A stretch of 10,035 nt of DNA from an uncultured Lachnospiraceae bacterium (GTDB taxonomy: Bacteria > Bacillota > Clostridia > Lachnospirales > Lachnospiraceae), in contig CANQYH010000096.1 of NCBI GenBank assembly GCA_947628025.1, forward strand, positions 1-10,035, written 5' to 3'. The position numbers and the translations under genes were made by a program. Of the stretch, positions 7,059 through 10,035 are shown piece by piece (position 1 is the stretch's first letter; each line of letters opens with the position of its first letter). The notes beneath the pieces were generated by a model. That model was given only the letters and a program-made list of their open reading frames with translations. It had not been told where the DNA came from and searched no databases.

Positions 7059-8447
7059 ATGAAAAAGAGAGGGTTGCTGCTGGCGGCGCTGGCTGCCGCG
7101 ATGGCAGTGGGAGCGGCTATGACGTCTCAGGCGGCCGGCTGGGTGCAGCGGAACGGAACCTGGGTTTACGAGGATTCGAACAATTCGCTGGTGACGAACG
7201 AGTGGAAGCGGGGCGCCGATAATCTGTGGCGTTATCTGGACTGGTCGGGCAAGATGGCGGTGAATACCTGGGTCGAGGACCAGTTTTATGTGGACCAGAA
7301 CGGCGTTATGGTTTCCAAAACCTGGCTGCAGCTGGATCAGGATGTCAACGGCGAGACGGACGAGTCTCACTGGTACTATTTTCAGGATAATGGCAAGGCA
7401 GTGATGGACGCCTGGAAAAAGATCGATGGCAGGTACTATCATTTCAATGAAGAGGGCGCCATGGAGACCGGCTGGATCGAGGACAATATGTATTTCTGCG
7501 GCGAGAGCGGCGCGGCCAGGACCGGCTGGCAGCTTTTATATCCTCCGGAGGATGAAGATGATTACTGGGAGGATTCCTATTCTCCGTTCGACGATCTGGA
7601 GGGCAAGAGGTGGTATTATTTCAGCGCCACCGGCAAAAAATATGTTCCCTCGGACGACAGCGATTCGGATTATGTGGAGCGCCGCATTAATGGGGTCTAT
7701 TATTGCTTTAACCGGAACGGCGCCATGCAAACCGGATGGGTCTACATGGGCTCGGACGACGCGGAAGACGATGAATCGATCGCGAATTATCATTTCTATG
7801 GTCCGGACGGCGGGATGATAACCGGTTTTTATTCCGCGGAACCGCCGGAAGATCTGTACAGCGATTATGAAAATACGGTAGAGTGGTTTTATTTTACCAA
7901 ATCCGGAGCGCCTATAGTGGGCCCGAAAGAGGGAGAAGCATACACCAGCGATTTCCTGACGGTCAACGGTAAGACCTATCTGTTTAATGAAAAAGGGACC
8001 CCTGTGGGCGGCCTGCAGAAAGTAAAGCTGGGCAATCGTGAAAGCGATACCGCGGAAGAGGCAGACTGGACCACCTATTACTTCTATCCGAACGACCGTA
8101 CGGCCGCGAAAGGAAAGGTAGAGGTCGAAGAGGCCGACGGCACGGAGGCGACGTATTATTTTGGCACCACGGGTAAAGGCTATACCGGCGTCTACGGCGG
8201 ATATCTGTATTTCAAGGGCAAGCTGCAGAAAGCGGAAGAGGGCAGCCGTTACCAGCCGATCCAGGTTCTGGGCAAGACATATCTGGTGAATGCGTCCGGA
8301 CGTGTGACGAAGAGTACTTCCGGCGTCAAGGATGTGGACGGTACGAAATACGCCACGGATAAGAACGGCATCCTGAAGAGCGTGGATGGAGAGCCCGCGG
8401 GCGACGGATGGGGCCGGGAACCGGATTATCCGTACTTTGATTATTGA
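7059..8447 (+). CDS. Secreted cell-wall-binding repeat protein
   Basis: A 462-aa exported protein. The signal peptide is MKKRG followed by a long Ala/Leu core, with likely cleavage after A25 or A26 (TSQAA, then GW). The mature part consists of choline/cell-wall-binding repeats with the pattern W-x-Y-F-x-x-x-G-x-M-x-T-G-W. Clear units include RYYHFNEEGAMETGWI, GVYYCFNRNGAMQTGWV and KTYLFNEKGTPVGG. No enzymatic domain is visible. The repeats are interrupted by Asp/Glu-rich inserts, for example res ~162-180 (PPEDEDD) and later SDDSDSD and SDDAEDDES. ATG 7059 was chosen because AAAGGAG (7043-7049) lies 9 nt upstream and the signal peptide starts there. An in-frame TTG at 7029 would add ten charged residues in front of the signal peptide. 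The gene is monocistronic, with its own promoter and terminator. Surface adhesion or wall anchoring is likely; the ligand is unknown. Confidence 0.88.
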   Translation: MKKRGLLLAALAAAMAVGAAMTSQAAGWVQRNGTWVYEDSNNSLVTNEWKRGADNLWRYLDWSGKMAVNTWVEDQFYVDQNGVMVSKTWLQLDQDVNGETDESHWYYFQDNGKAVMDAWKKIDGRYYHFNEEGAMETGWIEDNMYFCGESGAARTGWQLLYPPEDEDDYWEDSYSPFDDLEGKRWYYFSATGKKYVPSDDSDSDYVERRINGVYYCFNRNGAMQTGWVYMGSDDAEDDESIANYHFYGPDGGMITGFYSAEPPEDLYSDYENTVEWFYFTKSGAPIVGPKEGEAYTSDFLTVNGKTYLFNEKGTPVGGLQKVKLGNRESDTAEEADWTTYYFYPNDRTAAKGKVEVEEADGTEATYYFGTTGKGYTGVYGGYLYFKGKLQKAEEGSRYQPIQVLGKTYLVNASGRVTKSTSGVKDVDGTKYATDKNGILKSVDGEPAGDGWGREPDYPYFDY

Positions 8448-8473
8448 CCGGCTCTGAAAGGCGAGAATGATTG

Positions 8474-8513
8474 AGCGGCAGGCAGACTTGAGAGAGTCTT
8501 CCTGCCGCTTTTT
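8474..8513 (+). terminator. Intrinsic terminator after the cell-wall-binding protein gene
   Basis: A 9-bp perfect stem, AGCGGCAGG (8474-8482) with CCTGCCGCT (8501-8509), is extended after one mismatch by five more pairs (AGACT/AGTCT) and a 6-nt loop. It ends in five T (8509-8513). It separates this gene from the S10 operon promoter. Confidence 0.92.
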
Positions 8514-8584
8514 GAGAAAAGCGCGGTCGTTTGCCGGAGATTCGGCACTCTGAAATTTTTGATGAATTTTCTTGAAAATTTCTC

Positions 8585-8613
8585 TTGCATTTCCAAATAA
8601 ATTATGGTATACT
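8585..8613 (+). promoter_or_regulatory. Predicted S10 operon promoter
   Basis: TTGCAT (8585-8590), a 17-bp spacer and TATACT (8608-8613) are preceded by an extended -10 TGG (8605-8607) and an A/T-rich upstream stretch (8555-8584). Transcription should start near 8620. The leader to rpsJ would then be about 240 nt long. Confidence 0.8.
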
Positions 8614-8619
8614 CACAAG

Positions 8620-8846
8620 GCTGTGGCATGATAGCTGTGAAGCGTGAGGTTGCTGCCCGCATGAGGCAGGTTTTTCCGTGGAGCGAATGTCAAGTTGCGA
8701 AAACTGGCGACAAGTCACTGTACAGACAGAAATTTCTGCAAGACATATGCAGAGCGAGGGTGTCGGGACTATGAGAGTATAGGATACACCCGGAAGCGTG
8801 TACAGTCACCGCTTGTCGTACTTAGTTCAACGAGTGCGAAAAGGAG
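8620..8846 (+). ncRNA. Structured 5' leader of the S10 operon (putative ribosomal-protein autoregulatory leader)
   Basis: This stretch of about 240 nt without a gene lies between the promoter and rpsJ and shows extensive complementarity. A long-range helix pairs CGACAAG (8708-8714) with CTTGTCG (8812-8818) and ACTGTACA (8717-8724) with TGTACAGT (8799-8806), separated by an internal loop. It encloses two hairpins: TCTGCA/TGCAGA (8735-8740/8748-8753) and GGGTGT/ACACCC (8758-8763/8786-8791). A competing hairpin (TGTC and AGTT at 8688-8696 with AACT and GACA at 8702-8712) would use part of the 5' arm, so two states are possible. A short stem, CTGCC/GGCAG (8653-8669), precedes five T and could be an attenuator. 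In E. coli the S10 leader is a binding target of L4. Whether this RNA binds a ribosomal protein is inferred. Confidence 0.6.
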
Positions 8847-8858
8847 GCGACTTTTTTT

Positions 8859-9176
8859 ATGGCAAGTCAGGTAATGAGGATCACATTGAAAGCGTATGAC
8901 CACAAGCTGGTCGATCAGTCTGCTTCGAAGATCATCGAGACCGTAAAGAAAACGGGATCTCAGGTGAGCGGGCCGGTGCCGCTGCCCACCAAGAGAGAGG
9001 TGGTCACGATTCTGCGTGCAGTCCACAAAGATAAGGATTCGCGCGAACAATTCGAACAAAGGACCCACAAGAGGCTGATCGATATCACCGCTCCGAACCA
9101 GAAGACGGTGGAAGCTTTGTCCAGGCTGGAGATGCCCGCCGGCGTGTACATCGACATCAAGATGAAGCAAAAATAA
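8859..9176 (+). CDS. rpsJ: 30S ribosomal protein S10
   Basis: S10 (also NusE in transcription antitermination) is a small-subunit head protein. The 105 aa match the family length. Conserved stretches include RITLKAYDHKLVDQSA, the loop GPVPLPTKREVVTILR, REQFEQRTHKRLIDI and MPAGVYIDIK at the C-terminus. ATG 8859 follows AGGAGG (8842-8847) by 11 nt, with a run of seven T in the spacer. It is the first gene of the S10 operon. The next gene, rplC, lies 405 bp away, which is far more than the tens of bases usual between these two genes. Confidence 0.98.
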   Translation: MASQVMRITLKAYDHKLVDQSASKIIETVKKTGSQVSGPVPLPTKREVVTILRAVHKDKDSREQFEQRTHKRLIDITAPNQKTVEALSRLEMPAGVYIDIKMKQK

Positions 9177-9177
9177 A

Positions 9178-9203
9178 GCAAAATAACCGTCAGGTTATTT
9201 TGC
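9178..9203 (+). repeat. Perfect 11-bp hairpin directly after rpsJ
   Basis: GCAAAATAACC (9178-9188) and GGTTATTTTGC (9193-9203) form a perfect stem with a 4-nt loop (GTCA), starting 2 nt after the rpsJ stop codon. The stem tip has only two G-C pairs, and the T-rich part lies within the stem. It could therefore act as a weak terminator, an RNA-processing or stability element, or the edge of the inserted repeat that follows. If it terminates, it would separate rpsJ levels from the rest of the operon. Confidence 0.65.
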
Positions 9204-9228
9204 GCTACGCAAACGGAGCGAAGCGGAG

Positions 9229-9340
9229 TTCGCGTTTCCCGTATTAATATGGAAGCAGCAAAGTAATTCCAGCGAAGCAGGCCTTTCGCGTTTCCCATAT
9301 TAAATGGAAAAAGCGAAGTAATTCCGGCGAAGCCAGGCTC
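9229..9340. repeat. Degenerate tandem repeat, two ~56-bp units
   Basis: Unit 1 (9229-9284) and unit 2 (9285-9340) both begin TTCGCGTTTCCC and share AAGTAATTCC and GCGAAGC. By hand alignment about 48 of 56 positions match, with two small gaps. Each unit has partial dyad symmetry: TTCGC with GCGAA, and TTTCC with GGAAA around an ATTAA-type centre. Fragments of similar sequence flank the pair (9219-9228, GCGAAGCGGA; 9355-9368, GTTCCGGCGCAGCG), so further decayed copies are likely. It has the look of a dispersed palindromic intergenic element in the rpsJ-rplC gap. No coding capacity is supported here. Confidence 0.7.
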
Positions 9341-9442
9341 TTCGCCTCATCCCCGTTCCGGCGCAGCGCATCGGACGCATGTTTCAAAAAGAAAGGTGCG
9401 TCCCCCAAATATTTCAGAACCCAGAATAGTTTATATAGAAGC

Positions 9443-9543
9443 AACACTTGTTCCTGCATAGGGAATCAACATCTCCGGTCCGCCGGAGTCATAGTGTTCC
9501 ACGTATATGACTGTTTCTAGGATGAACGCCGGACTTAGGTCCG
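9443..9543 (+). ncRNA. Multi-hairpin segment upstream of rplC (possible second leader)
   Basis: AACACT (9443-9448) can pair with AGTGTT (9493-9498). This would enclose a TTCC/GGAA hairpin (9451-9465) and a perfect CTCCGG/CCGGAG hairpin (9473-9488), forming a three-way junction. A competing stem, GTCATA/TATGAC (9488-9511), overlaps the closing helix. A perfect CGGAC/GTCCG hairpin (9530-9543) follows, before the rplC ribosome binding site AGGAGG (9568-9573). I see no clear promoter in 9341-9440; a TATATA-like box near 9431 lacks a good -35. The function is inferred only from structure and position. Confidence 0.4.
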
Positions 9544-9581
9544 ATCGCGTTCCGCTGTAGACAAAACAGGAGGTAAAAGGA

Positions 9582-10035
9582 ATGAAGAAAGCGATTTTAG
9601 CAACAAAGGTCGGGATGACCCAGATCTTCGGCGACAACGGAGTTCTGATCCCGGTAACCGTCCTTCAGGCCGGGCCCTGCAGCGTTCTTCAGGTAAAAAC
9701 TGTAGAGAACGATGGTTACAAGGCAGTTCAGGTCGGCTTTGTGGACAAGAGAGCAAAACTGGTCAATAAGCCGTTAAAAGGCCATTTTGACAAAGCGGGC
9801 GTTTCTTATAAGAGATACATCCGCGAACTGAAATTAGAGAACGCCGAAGATTACTCCGTGAAAGACGAGATCAAAGCGGACATCTTCGCGGCAGGCGATA
9901 AGGTAGACGCCACCGCCATTTCCAAGGGCAAAGGTTATCAGGGCGCGATCAAGAGATTCGGCCAGCACAGAGGCCCCATGGCTCACGGCTCCAAGTTCCA
10001 TCGCCATCAGGGTTCCAACGGTTCTGCCACAACCC
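9582..10035 (+). CDS. rplC: 50S ribosomal protein L3, N-terminal part (3' end outside window)
   Basis: L3 binds 23S rRNA early in assembly and reaches towards the peptidyl-transferase centre. The first 151 codons are present and open to the window edge; full-length L3 is about 210 aa. The N-terminus MKKAILATKVGMTQIF is diagnostic. The central loop region KGYQGAIKRFGQHRGPMAHGSKFHR near the window end matches the family. ATG 9582 follows AGGAGG (9568-9573) by 8 nt. It is normally followed by rplD, rplW and the rest of the S10 operon, which lie beyond this window. The preceding 405-bp gap contains repeats and predicted RNA structure. Confidence 0.97.
   Translation, partial: MKKAILATKVGMTQIFGDNGVLIPVTVLQAGPCSVLQVKTVENDGYKAVQVGFVDKRAKLVNKPLKGHFDKAGVSYKRYIRELKLENAEDYSVKDEIKADIFAAGDKVDATAISKGKGYQGAIKRFGQHRGPMAHGSKFHRHQGSNGSATT

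Noticed and set aside
8620..8846. T-box or known metabolite riboswitch
   Set aside because: No T-box-like AGGGTGGNACCGCG motif or riboswitch core that I recognise was seen, and the downstream gene is ribosomal.
9229..9340. CRISPR array
   Set aside because: There are only two adjacent diverged units, with no unique spacers between constant repeats and no cas genes.

Overview
The window looks like a chromosomal segment of a low-to-mid G+C Firmicute, most likely a gut Lachnospiraceae-type Clostridium. That assignment is inferred. It rests on the str/S10 ribosomal gene order, strong AGGAGG ribosome binding sites, sigma-A-type promoters with 17-bp spacers, and a secreted protein made of choline/cell-wall-binding repeats. 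No rRNA or tRNA genes and no CRISPR array were seen.

Layout. (1) 1-3776 is the end of the str operon: the 3' end of rpsG, then fusA (EF-G) and tuf (EF-Tu). tuf has its own apparent promoter and is closed by a strong intrinsic terminator. (2) 3777-5766 is an A+T-rich two-gene unit with its own promoter and a palindrome at the predicted transcription start. It encodes an AAA15/ABC-type ATPase (446 aa) and a 171-aa protein with Toprim/RloB-like motifs six bases downstream. The pair has the architecture of phage-defence systems such as AbiL, RloAB and PARIS, but the small partner is divergent. (3) 5917-6780, on the minus strand, is a short RlmK/RlmI-like SAM-dependent methyltransferase with a near-consensus promoter. 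(4) 7059-8447 is a secreted cell-wall-binding-repeat protein with Asp/Glu-rich inserts, with promoter and terminator. (5) 8585-10035 is the start of the S10 operon: a strong promoter, a leader of about 240 nt with long-range base pairing, rpsJ, an unusually long 405-bp gap, and the start of rplC (cut by the window end). The gap holds a perfect hairpin, a degenerate tandem repeat and a multi-hairpin segment next to rplC.

How it fits together. The outer genes are core translation machinery. The roughly 5 kb between tuf and rpsJ is an accessory insert of unrelated units, each with its own promoter, placed between the tuf terminator and the S10 promoter. The most interesting parts are the ATPase/Toprim-like pair with its putative operator, the two RNA-structured regions around rpsJ, and the repeat element inside the S10 operon.
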